NCBI RefSeq assembly: GCF_000716595.1
Contig: NZ_JNXC01000034.1
Coordinates: 1-64,000 of the forward strand
DNA: 64,000 nt
Direction of reading: 5' to 3'
Source: Saccharothrix sp. NRRL B-16314
Lineage (GTDB): Bacteria > Actinomycetota > Actinomycetes > Mycobacteriales > Pseudonocardiaceae
Notes under the pieces: model-generated
Told to the model about the DNA's origin: nothing
What the model saw: the letters and a program-made list of their open reading frames with translations, nothing else
Databases searched by the model: none
Made by a program: the position numbers and the translations under genes
In this document: one piece after another, positions 23,148 through 31,375 of the stretch
How the letters are laid out: every line of letters starts with the position of its first letter
Position numbering within the stretch: the first letter of the stretch is position 1

Positions 23148-24569
23148 TCAGAACTGGTAGTAGAGGAACGGGCTGAACGTGCCGCTCGCGACGAGCACAG
23201 CCGCGTAACCCACACCCGCCGTCATCAGCGAGACCCTGGCCGCGGTGGCGACCCGGTCGCGGGAAGACTCCAGGTAGGGCCCGGTCACCGGGTGATGGGG
23301 CAATACCACGATCGCCAGCGCGAGCAGCAGCAGGACAATGCGCTGATTGGTCGCGGCGGCGGCGACGGCGTCGGTCAAGCCGGTGAAATCCGGCAACAGC
23401 ATGTGGCCGAGGATTGTGAACGCCGTACCGAGATCCGCGGACCGGAAGAACACCCAGCCGATTACCACCAGCAACATGGTCGAGATCCGCCGGGCAATTC
23501 GGGCACGCGTAGTGATCGGCGTGGAATCCCAGCCGAATCGGCGCTCCAGCACGAGCAGCCCGCCGTGGAACAAACCCCACACCAGGAACGTCCAGTTCGC
23601 GCCGTGCCAGAAACCGGTGAGCACGAAAACGATCGTGAGGTTCCGGTACGTCTGGCGCACGCCGCCGCGGTTCCCGCCGAGCGGGATGTACACGTAGTCA
23701 CGGAACCAGCGGGACAGCGACATGTGCCAGCGGCGCCAGAACTCCGTCACGGTGACCGACGAGTACGGGCGGGCGAAGTTCTCAGGCAGTCGGAAGCCGA
23801 GCATCCGGCCCAGTCCGATCGCCATGTCGGAGTAGCCGGAGAAGTCGAAGTAGAGCTGGAGCGTGTAGCCGATCGCGCCGAGCCAGGCGATGGCCGTGGT
23901 CATCTCGTCGGCGGGCGTGGCGAAGCAGGCGTCGACCATCGGCGCGATCGAGTCGGCGATGATCACCTTCTTGCACAGGCCGAGGGCGAACCGGGGGAAA
24001 CCGGCGGCGACGTCGTCCCAGCGGTGCGCGCGCGGCTGCGGCAGCTGGTCGGCGATCTCCCGGAAGCGCACGATCGGGCCCGCGACGAGCTGCGGGAACA
24101 TCGCGATGTAGGTGACGAACGCGACCGGGTCGCGCAGGGCCGGCCGCTCGCCCCGGTACACGTCGACCACGTACGAGATGTGGTGGAACGTGTAGAAGGA
24201 GATGCCGATGGGCAGGGCGAGTTCGAGCACCGGCAGGTCCGCGCCGACGACGGACGCGATGTCGTGCAGCTGAGAGGTGGCGAACCCGGCGTACTTCCAG
24301 ACCAGCAGGACGCCCAGGTTGACCGCGATCGAACCGACCAGGACCAGCCGGCGGTCGCCCGGCGCGCCCGGTTCCAGCCGCCGCCCGGCCAGGTAGTTGA
24401 CCACCATGCAGGCGAGCAGCAGCACCGTCGTCCCGCCCGCGCCGGACACGTAGAACAGCAGGCTCGCCACCGCGACCACGCCGTTGCGCCAGGTCCTGGG
24501 CAGGACGAGGACGGCCGCGAGCACGGCCGGCAGGAAGAACCACAGGAACAACGGGCTGGCGAAGGACAT
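23148..24569 (-). CDS. MBOAT family membrane O-acyltransferase (AlgI/DltB-like)
   Basis: This 473-residue polytopic membrane protein has the MBOAT core: FDFSGYSDMAIGLGRMLG, EFWRRWHMSLSRWFRDYVYIPLGGNR (split here by the second conserved histidine region), and the catalytic His in TGFWHGANWTFLVWG. Such enzymes move acyl groups from cytoplasmic donors to exported glycans or polymers. AlgI-type enzymes usually have an SGNH/AlgJ-type partner next door; none is adjacent here (an SGNH protein occurs only at 54.3 kb and is not of AlgJ type). It appears monocistronic. Confidence 0.87.
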   Translation of the reverse strand: MSFASPLFLWFFLPAVLAAVLVLPRTWRNGVVAVASLLFYVSGAGGTTVLLLACMVVNYLAGRRLEPGAPGDRRLVLVGSIAVNLGVLLVWKYAGFATSQLHDIASVVGADLPVLELALPIGISFYTFHHISYVVDVYRGERPALRDPVAFVTYIAMFPQLVAGPIVRFREIADQLPQPRAHRWDDVAAGFPRFALGLCKKVIIADSIAPMVDACFATPADEMTTAIAWLGAIGYTLQLYFDFSGYSDMAIGLGRMLGFRLPENFARPYSSVTVTEFWRRWHMSLSRWFRDYVYIPLGGNRGGVRQTYRNLTIVFVLTGFWHGANWTFLVWGLFHGGLLVLERRFGWDSTPITTRARIARRISTMLLVVIGWVFFRSADLGTAFTILGHMLLPDFTGLTDAVAAAATNQRIVLLLLALAIVVLPHHPVTGPYLESSRDRVATAARVSLMTAGVGYAAVLVASGTFSPFLYYQF

Positions 24570-24677
24570 CGCCGCAGACCTTATCCGCCGCCGATGCGCC
24601 CCGGACCCGACTTCACCACAAACCGCCCCACCTCACACCCCAGCACAAACCACGCTCCCACCCCACAACCCCACCCC

Positions 24678-24830
24678 GTGAGTCCTACGTTCAGAACCCG
24701 TGAGTTGAACGCTCAGGCACCGCGAGTCCCACGCCCGCGCGGTGAGTTCTACGCTCGCGCGGCGTGAGTCCTACGTTCGCGTGCGGTGAGTCCTACGTTC
24801 GGGACACCTGAGTTCAACGCTCAGGTGCGG
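24678..24830. repeat. array of seven 22-bp direct repeat units
   Basis: Unit starts at 24678, 24700, 24722, 24742, 24764, 24786 and 24808 keep a 20-22-bp period. The consensus begins GTGAGTCCTACGTTC and continues with a G/A/C-rich 7-mer. Units 2 and 7 belong to a variant, TGAGTTNAACGCTCAG. Unit 7 forms a perfect hairpin CACCTGAG-TTCAACG-CTCAGGTG. The array lies downstream of rlmB and upstream of the MBOAT gene, next to a G-poor C/A-rich tract (24605-24676). The same unit family recurs at 62845-63035. Confidence 0.85.
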
Positions 24831-24898
24831 CGCTCCGGAGTTGTCCACAGGCCCGCTCCCGGGCACCCGGGATTGTCGGTCCCTCTGGCATGATCAAA

Positions 24899-24927
24899 GC
24901 AGGGGTCCCCTTGGCGGGGACCCCTGC
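24899..24927 (-). terminator. intrinsic terminator of the cysS-rlmB unit
   Basis: GCAGGGGTCCCC and its exact complement form a 12-bp perfect stem with a 5-nt loop, followed on the minus strand by TTTGAT. It lies 37 bp after the rlmB stop. Confidence 0.85.
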
Positions 24928-24963
24928 GGAGCGAGCAGGCGCTCGGGTGTTCCAGGGTTCGGG

Positions 24964-25932
24964 TCAGGGGCGGATCTCGAGGCGGCGGCGGCGGGCGACC
25001 TCGGCCAGCACGACGCCGGCGGCGACGGAGGCGTTCAACGACTCCACGCCGGCGGACATCGGGATGGACACCGTCTGGTCGCACGTCTCCTTCACCAGGC
25101 GCGAGAGGCCACGGCCCTCGGAGCCGACGACGACCACCAGCGGACCGGTCGCCAGGTCGAGCCCATCCACGTCCACGTCGCCGTCCGCGTCCAGGCCGAT
25201 GATCATCAACCCGGCGTCGGCCCACTCCTTGAGCTGACGGGTCAGGTTCGTCGCCACCGCGATCGGCATCCGCGCCGCCGTGCCGGCACTCGTCCGCCAC
25301 GCCACCGCCGTGATGCCCGCCGACCGGCGCTGCGGCAGCACGACCCCGTGCGCCCCGAACGCCGCCGCCGACCGCACGACCGCACCCAGGTTCCGCGGGT
25401 CCGTCACACCGTCCAACGCCACCAGCAACGGCGGCATGCCGGACTCGTTCGCGATCTTCAGCAGTTCGCGCGGCTCGGCGTACTCGTACGGCGGCACCTG
25501 GAGCCCGAGCCCCTGGTGCATCGCGCCGCCGGTGATCCGGTCCAGCTCACCGCGCTGCACCTCCAGCACGGAGATGCCACGCGTGGCGGCCAGCTGCACC
25601 GCCTCGGCGACCCGGTCGTCCGCGTCGATGCCCAGCGCCACGTACAGCGCCGTCGCCGGGATGCCGGCACGCAGGCACTCGACCACCGGGTTGCGCCCGG
25701 CCACCGTCTCCGGCCCGTTCTCCGCGGCCTTGCGCCGCTGCGTCCGGGCCTGGTCGGCCTTGGCCGCCGCGGTGGCCCGCTTGTACGCGGGGTGGTTGGG
25801 TCGTTCGACCGCCTTGGGCGTCGGGCCCTTGCCGTGCAGGCCCTTCGGCTTCTGCCCGCCGGACCCGACGACCGCGCCCTTCTTGGAGCCGGGGTTGCGC
25901 ATGGCGCCCCGGCGCTTGGAGTTACCAGCCAC
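24964..25932 (-). CDS. rlmB: 23S rRNA (guanosine-2'-O-)-methyltransferase RlmB (SpoU/TrmH family)
   Basis: This 322-residue SPOUT methyltransferase has a basic ~75-residue N-terminal tail, an L30e-like substrate-binding domain ([14 protein letters not shown]) and the knotted SAM domain. The three motifs are [34 protein letters not shown] and [17 protein letters not shown]. It methylates a conserved guanosine in 23S rRNA. It starts 4 bp after the cysS stop and is clearly co-transcribed, as in mycobacteria (Rv3580c-Rv3579c). A strong terminator follows. Confidence 0.92.
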   Translation of the reverse strand: MAGNSKRRGAMRNPGSKKGAVVGSGGQKPKGLHGKGPTPKAVERPNHPAYKRATAAAKADQARTQRRKAAENGPETVAGRNPVVECLRAGIPATALYVALGIDADDRVAEAVQLAATRGISVLEVQRGELDRITGGAMHQGLGLQVPPYEYAEPRELLKIANESGMPPLLVALDGVTDPRNLGAVVRSAAAFGAHGVVLPQRRSAGITAVAWRTSAGTAARMPIAVATNLTRQLKEWADAGLMIIGLDADGDVDVDGLDLATGPLVVVVGSEGRGLSRLVKETCDQTVSIPMSAGVESLNASVAAGVVLAEVARRRRLEIRP

Positions 25933-25936
25933 GAGC

Positions 25937-27328
25937 TCAGTCGTCCTTCAAAGTCCACAACGGACCGTCGGGGGTGTCCTCGACGGCGATACCGGCCAGG
26001 AGCAGGTGATCGCGCAGCACGTCCGCGCGCGCGAAGTCCCTGTCCTTTCGGGCCTGCGACCGCTCTTCCAGCAGCCGCTCCACCAGCACGCCCAACGCGC
26101 GTCTGCCCGCGCCACCCGCCTCGGCGTCGTGCCACTGCGGCGACAACGGGTCCAGCCCGAGCACCGCGGTCATCGCCCGCACCGACTCGGCCGCGGCACG
26201 CGCGTCCACGTCGTCACCGGACTCCAGCGCGGTGTTGCCCTCGCGCAGCCGCTTGTGGATGGCGGCCAACGCGCCCGGCGTGCTGATGTCGTCGTCCATC
26301 GCCGCCACGAACGCGGGCGACATCTCGCCCTCCGCCCCGACGGCCCCGGTGCGCTCGACCACGCGCCGCAGGAACGACTCGATCCGCCGGTACGCGGACA
26401 CCGACTCGTCCAACGCCTCGGGGGAGTACTCGATGTTCGACCGGTAGTGCGGCCCCACCAGGTAGTACCGGAGTTCGGGCGCGCGCACCCGTTCCAGCAT
26501 CGTCGGGATCGCCACCGTGTTGCCCAGTGACTTCGACATCTTCTCGCCGCTGAGCGTGACCCACGCGTTGTGCATCCAGTACCGGGCGAACCCGTCGCCG
26601 GCGGCCCGCGACTGCGCCTGCTCGTTCTCGTGGTGCGGGAAGATCAGGTCGATGCCGCCGCCGTGGATGTCGAACGTGCCACCGAGGTAGGCGGTCGCCA
26701 TCGCCGAGCACTCCAGGTGCCAGCCCGGCCGACCGGGACCCCACGGCGTCGGCCACGACGGCTCGCCCGGCTTCGCCGCCTTCCACAGCGTGAAGTCGCG
26801 CGGGTCGCGCTTGCCGGTCGCGGCGGACTCGCCCTGGTGCACCTCGTCCGGCTTCTGCCCGGACAGCGCGCCGTACTCGGGGAACGACTTGACCGAGAAG
26901 TACACGTCACCGTCGGACGCGTACGCGTGGCCCTTCCCGATCAGCCGGTCCATCAGCTCGACCATCTGCGTGACGTGCCCGGTCGCGCGCGGCGAGTAGG
27001 ACGCGGGCAGGCAGCCCAGCACCTCGTAGGCGTGGTCGAACGCCCGCTCGTGCTGGTACGCCCACTCCCACCACTCGACGTCGTTCGCGGCGGCCTTGGT
27101 GACGATCTTGTCGTCGACGTCCGTGACGTTGCGCACCAGGTGCACGGTCGAGCCGTCCCGCGCCAACCAGCGGCGCAGGACGTCGAAGTTGAGGCCGCTG
27201 CGCACGTGCCCGATGTGCGGAACGCCCTGCACCGTGGCCCCACAGACGTAGATCGACGCCGTTCCGCTGACCTGCGGGACGAACTCCCGCATGGACCGGG
27301 TCGCGGTGTCGAAGAGGTGGAGGCTCAC
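25937..27328 (-). CDS. cysS: cysteinyl-tRNA synthetase
   Basis: This 463-residue class I synthetase charges tRNA-Cys. It has the HIGH signature in [10 protein letters not shown] (about residue 38), the zinc and editing regions with HLECSAMA and [14 protein letters not shown], the KMSKS loop in [10 protein letters not shown], and the C-terminal helical domain [16 protein letters not shown]. Its length matches the family. It heads the cysS-rlmB pair; upstream is the HAD gene on the same strand with a 45-bp gap. Confidence 0.95.
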   Translation of the reverse strand: MSLHLFDTATRSMREFVPQVSGTASIYVCGATVQGVPHIGHVRSGLNFDVLRRWLARDGSTVHLVRNVTDVDDKIVTKAAANDVEWWEWAYQHERAFDHAYEVLGCLPASYSPRATGHVTQMVELMDRLIGKGHAYASDGDVYFSVKSFPEYGALSGQKPDEVHQGESAATGKRDPRDFTLWKAAKPGEPSWPTPWGPGRPGWHLECSAMATAYLGGTFDIHGGGIDLIFPHHENEQAQSRAAGDGFARYWMHNAWVTLSGEKMSKSLGNTVAIPTMLERVRAPELRYYLVGPHYRSNIEYSPEALDESVSAYRRIESFLRRVVERTGAVGAEGEMSPAFVAAMDDDISTPGALAAIHKRLREGNTALESGDDVDARAAAESVRAMTAVLGLDPLSPQWHDAEAGGAGRRALGVLVERLLEERSQARKDRDFARADVLRDHLLLAGIAVEDTPDGPLWTLKDD

Positions 27329-27373
27329 GTGAAGATGGTACGGGCGGTGACCAGCCGGGGTTGAGTCGCCCGG

Positions 27374-27985
27374 TCAGATGTGCTTGCGGAGCACCTGCAG
27401 CAGAGCCTCGGGCCGGCTGCCCGTCGGGTGCGGCTCGACGATCTCCACCGCGCACCCGATCGCCGCCGCGCCGCCGTCGGCCTCGACGCTGTCGCCGATC
27501 ATCAGCGCCTCGGTCGGGTGCACGCCCAGCCGGTCGCACGCGATGCGGAACAGCTTCGGGTCCGGCTTGATGAAGCCCTCCTGGTAGGAGAGCACGTACT
27601 CGTCCACCCGGTTCTCGACGCCGTGACGTGCGAAGACGGCGCGGATGTCCCAGGCGATGTTGCTGACGACCGCGGTGGGCAGCTCGGTGCCGAGGGCCTG
27701 CGCGGTGTCCGGGTACGGCTGCCAGAACGGCGGGCTGCACAGGTCGGCGTAGAACCGCGCCGGGTCCTTCGCGCCCGCCTTCGCGAGGACCGCGAGGTGC
27801 ATCTCACGGTGCGCGTCGGGGTCGAGGTCGCGGCGTTCCCACTGCTCCGGGTCGATCTCCAGCTCCGGGTCGAGGCCCACGGGCGCGGTGAGCGCCCGCA
27901 TCAGCCCGGCGTGGGCGGCCAGCGTGTCGTGCTCCAAGCGGAACAGGGTGCCGGAGAAGTCGAAGAGGACGGCGCGGATCGTCAC
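27374..27985 (-). CDS. HAD superfamily hydrolase
   Basis: This 203-residue HAD-like protein has an alpha-helical cap. Motif I is FDFSGTL: the nucleophile Asp is present but the second, general-acid Asp is Ser. Motif II is AVVSNIAW, motif III Lys is in GFIKPDPKLF, and motif IV is MIGDSVEADGGAA. The Asp-to-Ser change is unusual for a phosphatase, so the reaction cannot be named. GTG 27985 lies 7 nt after a TAGCGT box, suggesting a leaderless start; GTG 27994 is the alternative. Confidence 0.75.
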   Translation of the reverse strand: MTIRAVLFDFSGTLFRLEHDTLAAHAGLMRALTAPVGLDPELEIDPEQWERRDLDPDAHREMHLAVLAKAGAKDPARFYADLCSPPFWQPYPDTAQALGTELPTAVVSNIAWDIRAVFARHGVENRVDEYVLSYQEGFIKPDPKLFRIACDRLGVHPTEALMIGDSVEADGGAAAIGCAVEIVEPHPTGSRPEALLQVLRKHI

Positions 27986-28080
27986 CGAACGCACGCTACG
28001 GGGTCGGCGGAGCGGAAATCCCGTGATGCCGGTGAACCGAGACCAGGCTCACCGGGATGGCCGAACCACCGCGACGTAGA

Positions 28081-28554
28081 TCAGGACCGCGGCACGAGGA
28101 GCGCGGTCGCGACGGCGGCGATGCCCTCACCGCGACCGGTCAGACCGAGCCCGTCGGACGTCGTGCCGCTGATCGACACCGGACCGCCGACCGCCTCGGA
28201 CAGCACCTTCTGCGCCTCGTCGCGGCGCGTGCCGATCTTGGGGGAGTTGCCGATGACCTGGACGGCGGCGTTGCCGACCCGGTAGCCGGCCTCCTCGACC
28301 AGTCGACGTGCCTCGGCCAGGAATTCGACGCCGTGCCGCCCGGACCACCGCGGGTCGCTCGTGCCGAACACGGCGCCCAGGTCGCCCAGGCCGGCGGCGG
28401 ACAGCAGCGCGTCGCACAGGGCGTGCGCGGCCACGTCGCCGTCCGAGTGCCCGGCGCACCCGTCCACGTCGTCCCAGCGGAGGCCGGCCAGCCAGCACTC
28501 GCGGCCCTGTTCCACTTGGTGCACGTCGGTGCCGATGCCCACCCTGGGGATCAC
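28081..28554 (-). CDS. ispF: 2-C-methyl-D-erythritol 2,4-cyclodiphosphate synthase
   Basis: This 157-residue enzyme catalyses the fifth step of the MEP isoprenoid pathway. The metal ligands Asp and His are in GIGTDVHQV and the third in [19 protein letters not shown]. The substrate loop is IGNSPKI and the C-terminal [17 protein letters not shown] matches the family. It overlaps ispD by 4 bp (ATGA), so the two MEP genes are translationally coupled in the order carD-ispD-ispF known from mycobacteria. Confidence 0.95.
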   Translation of the reverse strand: MIPRVGIGTDVHQVEQGRECWLAGLRWDDVDGCAGHSDGDVAAHALCDALLSAAGLGDLGAVFGTSDPRWSGRHGVEFLAEARRLVEEAGYRVGNAAVQVIGNSPKIGTRRDEAQKVLSEAVGGPVSISGTTSDGLGLTGRGEGIAAVATALLVPRS

Positions 28555-29261
28555 GGTGCTCCTCCGGTCTTGGCCAGGACCGCCTCGGCGACCGCCAGGT
28601 CGAACTTCGTGGTGATCTTCATGGCGTCCTGGTGGCCGGCGACCGTGACGACCGGCACGCCGAGCCGTTCCACCAGGCCCGCGTCGTCCGTCGCGTGCAG
28701 ACCCGACCGGTGCGCGCGCAGCAGGACGGCCGCGTCGAAGCCCTGGGGTGTCTGGACGATCCGCAGCGAAGCCCGGTCGGGTGTGGCGACCACCACGCCG
28801 TCGTCGTCGACCTGCTTCACCGTGTCCGCCAGCGGCAGGACCGGGATGACCGCCGGGTTGCCCGCGGCGACGGCGTCCACGACGGCCTTGACCACGGAGG
28901 GCGGGGTGAACGCGCGGGCCGCGTCGTGCACCAGGACGATCGTCGTGTCGGGCATCTCACTCAGCGCGTGGGCCAACGCCAGGCGCACCGAATCGGACCG
29001 CTCGGCACCACCGGCCACGACGTGCACCGCCCCGCCGGCTGGGGCCGACGGGGCGGTGACTGTGTTCACAATGTCTCGCACGACGTCCACGTCGGACGGG
29101 GGCGCGGCGATCACCACGTGCTGAACGCAGCCCGAGTCCAACAGGCCGCGCACCGCACGCACGAGCAGCGGAACGCCGTCGACCGGCACGAGCGCCTTGG
29201 GCATGCCATAGCCCAACCGCTCACCCCGGCCCGCCGCGGGCACGAGCGCGACCACACTCAT
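28551..29261 (-). CDS. ispD: 2-C-methyl-D-erythritol 4-phosphate cytidylyltransferase
   Basis: This 236-residue nucleotidyltransferase of the MEP pathway joins CMP to methylerythritol phosphate. The signature [20 protein letters not shown] is at the N-terminus. LVHDAARAF (metal and substrate binding) lies near residue 115 and a C-terminal [12 protein letters not shown] follows. It lies 30 bp after carD on the same strand and overlaps ispF by 4 bp, indicating one operon. Confidence 0.95.
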   Translation of the reverse strand: MSVVALVPAAGRGERLGYGMPKALVPVDGVPLLVRAVRGLLDSGCVQHVVIAAPPSDVDVVRDIVNTVTAPSAPAGGAVHVVAGGAERSDSVRLALAHALSEMPDTTIVLVHDAARAFTPPSVVKAVVDAVAAGNPAVIPVLPLADTVKQVDDDGVVVATPDRASLRIVQTPQGFDAAVLLRAHRSGLHATDDAGLVERLGVPVVTVAGHQDAMKITTKFDLAVAEAVLAKTGGAP

Positions 29262-29291
29262 GTTCGCGGATTCCGTGTGTCGGGTGGACGA

Positions 29292-29780
29292 TCAGGACGC
29301 GGTAGCCAGGACCTCGTCGAGGAGGACCTCAGCCTTGTCCTCGTCGGTGCCCTCGGCCAGCGCCAGTTCGCTAACCAGTATCTGTCGAGCCTTCGCCAGC
29401 ATCCGCTTCTCACCAGCGGACAGTCCGCGATCCTTCTCGCGCCGCCAGAGGTCGCGCACCACTTCGGCCACCTTGTTCACGTCACCGGACGCGAGCTTCT
29501 CGAGGTTGGCCTTGTACCGCCGGGACCAGTTGGTCGGCTCCTCCGTGTGGGGAGCACGCAAGACCTCGAAGACCTTGTCAAGACCCTCCTGGCCGACGAC
29601 GTCACGAACGCCCACGATCTCGGCGTTGTCGGCGGGGACGCGAACCGTGAGGTCGCCCTGGGCAACCTTGAGAACGAGGTACTTCTTCTCCTCGCCCTTG
29701 ATCACACGGGTCTCGATTGCTTCGATGAGAGCGGCACCGTGGTGCGGGTAGACGACGGTCTCTCCGACCTTGAAAACCAT
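29292..29780 (-). CDS. carD: RNA polymerase-binding transcription factor CarD
   Basis: This 162-residue global factor binds the RNA polymerase beta subunit through its N-terminal Tudor-like domain ([21 protein letters not shown]) and stabilises the open complex through the C-terminal helices. The conserved DNA-contacting Trp is in [15 protein letters not shown]. Essential in mycobacteria, it controls rRNA and stress transcription. The start is preceded by AGAGGAC. A minus-strand TAGGAT at 29808-29813 could be its -10. A G-rich minisatellite separates it from the divergent lpqE-like gene. Confidence 0.95.
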   Translation of the reverse strand: MVFKVGETVVYPHHGAALIEAIETRVIKGEEKKYLVLKVAQGDLTVRVPADNAEIVGVRDVVGQEGLDKVFEVLRAPHTEEPTNWSRRYKANLEKLASGDVNKVAEVVRDLWRREKDRGLSAGEKRMLAKARQILVSELALAEGTDEDKAEVLLDEVLATAS

Positions 29781-29959
29781 GTGTCCTCTGCCCCTTTCGC
29801 TAACCCCATCCTAACACGCCGAGCAATCCCCTCTCCGGCCTGTTGAGATCAGTTCGCCCTGGTCAGCGCCACGTGGGGGGTTGACAAATCACCCGGTCGC
29901 ATGCAACAGCGGTGGTCGATCTTGCTCCACTGTGGACGCGCGTGGGACCTTCGCGTGAC

Positions 29960-30345
29960 GCGCGCGCGACGGCGTCGGGGCGGTGCGGGTGCGGCGGGGG
30001 CGGTGCGGGGGACCGGATCGGGGGTCGGGCGCGGCTCGGGTCAGGCTCGGGTCCGAGGGTCGGGCGCGGCTCGGGTCAGGGTCGGGTCCGAGGGTCGGCA
30101 CGGGTTGGGTTCGGGGTCGGACCCGGGGATCGCGCGGGTCGGGTTCGGCGCGGGATCGGAGTGGACGCGGGGCGGGTCCGGGGTTGACGCGGGTCGGGTT
30201 CGGCGCGGGTCCGTGGGGCGGGCGCGGGTCGCGTTCGGGGTTGGCGCGGAGGTTGGCGCGGAGGCTGGCGCGGGTCGGGTTCGGCGCGGTGTGGAGTGGG
30301 CGCGGGTCGGGTCCGGGGTGGGCGCGGGGGTTGGTGTGGAGCGGG
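29960..30345. repeat. G-rich minisatellite between carD and lpqE
   Basis: About 385 bp of degenerate G-rich repeats on the plus strand are built from GGGTCGGGTTCGGCGCGGG-type words. A 35-bp unit is repeated in tandem at 30022-30056 and 30057-30091 with one mismatch. A 20-mer containing CGGGTCGGGTTCGGCGCGG occurs at three further places (near 30134, 30190, 30270). Dozens of GGG runs are confined to the strand that would be the lpqE leader. No frame shows coding character. Confidence 0.8.
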
Positions 30346-30466
30346 TGTGGGGCACCGCATGCCGCAGGTCCGACGGCACCCCGTTAGGCTCCACCACTGG
30401 TGGTCGTACCCGCTACTACCGGGTACGACCCGCCTCGTCAGCACACCGGGAAGGATCCGAACAGCC

Positions 30467-31285
30467 GTGGGTCGCGCACTCCAGAAGTCCCCAGCGTCGC
30501 GCCGCCTGGCGGTCGTGGCCGCTCTGGCAACGGGCCTCGGCTTGGCCGCAGCGGGTTGCAGCGCAGGTCAGGTCACCCAGACGGACACCCAGGTGGCCGT
30601 TGTCAACGGGGCACAGGGCCAGGCGGGCGACATCACCGTCCGCGACGCGCAGCTGCTGTTCCCGGCGGCGCACGGCTACTACGAAGAGGGCGACGACGCC
30701 CCGGTCATGGTCGTGATCGCCAACAACGGCACCAGCCCGGACAAGCTGATGGCCGTGTCCAGCGACGCGGCGTCACAGGGTGAGATCACCGGTGACGCGG
30801 TGCTGGAGAGCTCGTCGGCGATCCTCGGCGAGGCGGACGAGCACGACGCGGGCAGCCACGCGACCACGACGACGGCCAAGCCGTCGGCGTCCGGTTCGGT
30901 GACCGCGACCACCACGCCGTCCGTGTCCGGTTCCGCCTCGGTCTCCGGCTCGGCGACCGCGTCCGCATCCGACTCCGGCTCCGCCTCGGCGACCGCGACG
31001 ACCACGGGCTCGGCGGCGTCCGGCACCAGCTCGGCCGCGCCGTCCTCGGACGACCACGGCACGTCGATCTCGCAGCCGCCGACGTCGTCGACCAAGCTGC
31101 CGTCGTCGGCGGACCCGTCCGAGCCGGGCGTGGTGAAGATCGTGCTGAAGGGCCTGAAGAAGAAGCTCCGGCCGGGCGAGACGATCCGGGTCACGTTCCT
31201 CTTCCAGAACGCGGGCGAGGTCACGCTGGACCTGCCGATCGGCGCCACCTCGGAACCGCGCCAGGACGCGCCCGCCGAGCACTGA
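30467..31285 (+). CDS. lpqE: LpqE-like lipoprotein with low-complexity insertion
   Basis: This 272-residue lipoprotein is anchored at a Cys in LGLAAAGCSAG. Two conserved parts, an N-terminal beta region (VRDAQLLFPAAHGYYEEGDDAPVMV, split as written in the family) and a C-terminal strand pair (VVKIVLKGLKKKLRPGETI ... FQNAGEVTLDLPI), flank about 90 residues rich in Ser/Thr/Ala. It corresponds in place to Rv3584 between carD and radA. The fold resembles PCu(A)C-type copper chaperones, but no Met/His copper ligands are obvious. GTG 30467 is chosen because the signal peptide begins there. Confidence 0.72.
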   Translation: MGRALQKSPASRRLAVVAALATGLGLAAAGCSAGQVTQTDTQVAVVNGAQGQAGDITVRDAQLLFPAAHGYYEEGDDAPVMVVIANNGTSPDKLMAVSSDAASQGEITGDAVLESSSAILGEADEHDAGSHATTTTAKPSASGSVTATTTPSVSGSASVSGSATASASDSGSASATATTTGSAASGTSSAAPSSDDHGTSISQPPTSSTKLPSSADPSEPGVVKIVLKGLKKKLRPGETIRVTFLFQNAGEVTLDLPIGATSEPRQDAPAEH

Positions 31286-31292
31286 GGCGCGC

Positions 31293-31314
31293 GGCCCCGG
31301 TGAGACCCGGGGCC
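31293..31314 (+). terminator. hairpin after lpqE-like gene
   Basis: GGCCCCGG pairs perfectly with CCGGGGCC across a 6-nt loop, 8 bp after the stop codon. Confidence 0.6.
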
Positions 31315-31362
31315 GGCGGCGTGCCGGCCTGATCTTCCCGCCGGGTTGTCGGTGGCGGCGGA

Positions 31363-31368
31363 TAGCCT
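31363..31368 (+). promoter_or_regulatory. -10 box of a probable leaderless radA promoter
   Basis: TAGCCT ends 7 nt before GTG 31376, where the RadA reading begins. This has the same geometry as the vapB and HAD starts. No -35 is convincing. Confidence 0.45.
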
Positions 31369-31375
31369 GCGCGGC

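Noticed and set aside
24678..24830. CRISPR array
   Set aside because: The units are 22 bp and contiguous with no unique spacers, and no cas genes are nearby.
29901..30716. 271-codon Gly/Arg/Val frame across the G-rich minisatellite
   Set aside because: It is periodic low-complexity translation of the repeat, out of frame with the lpqE-like protein and without any domain.
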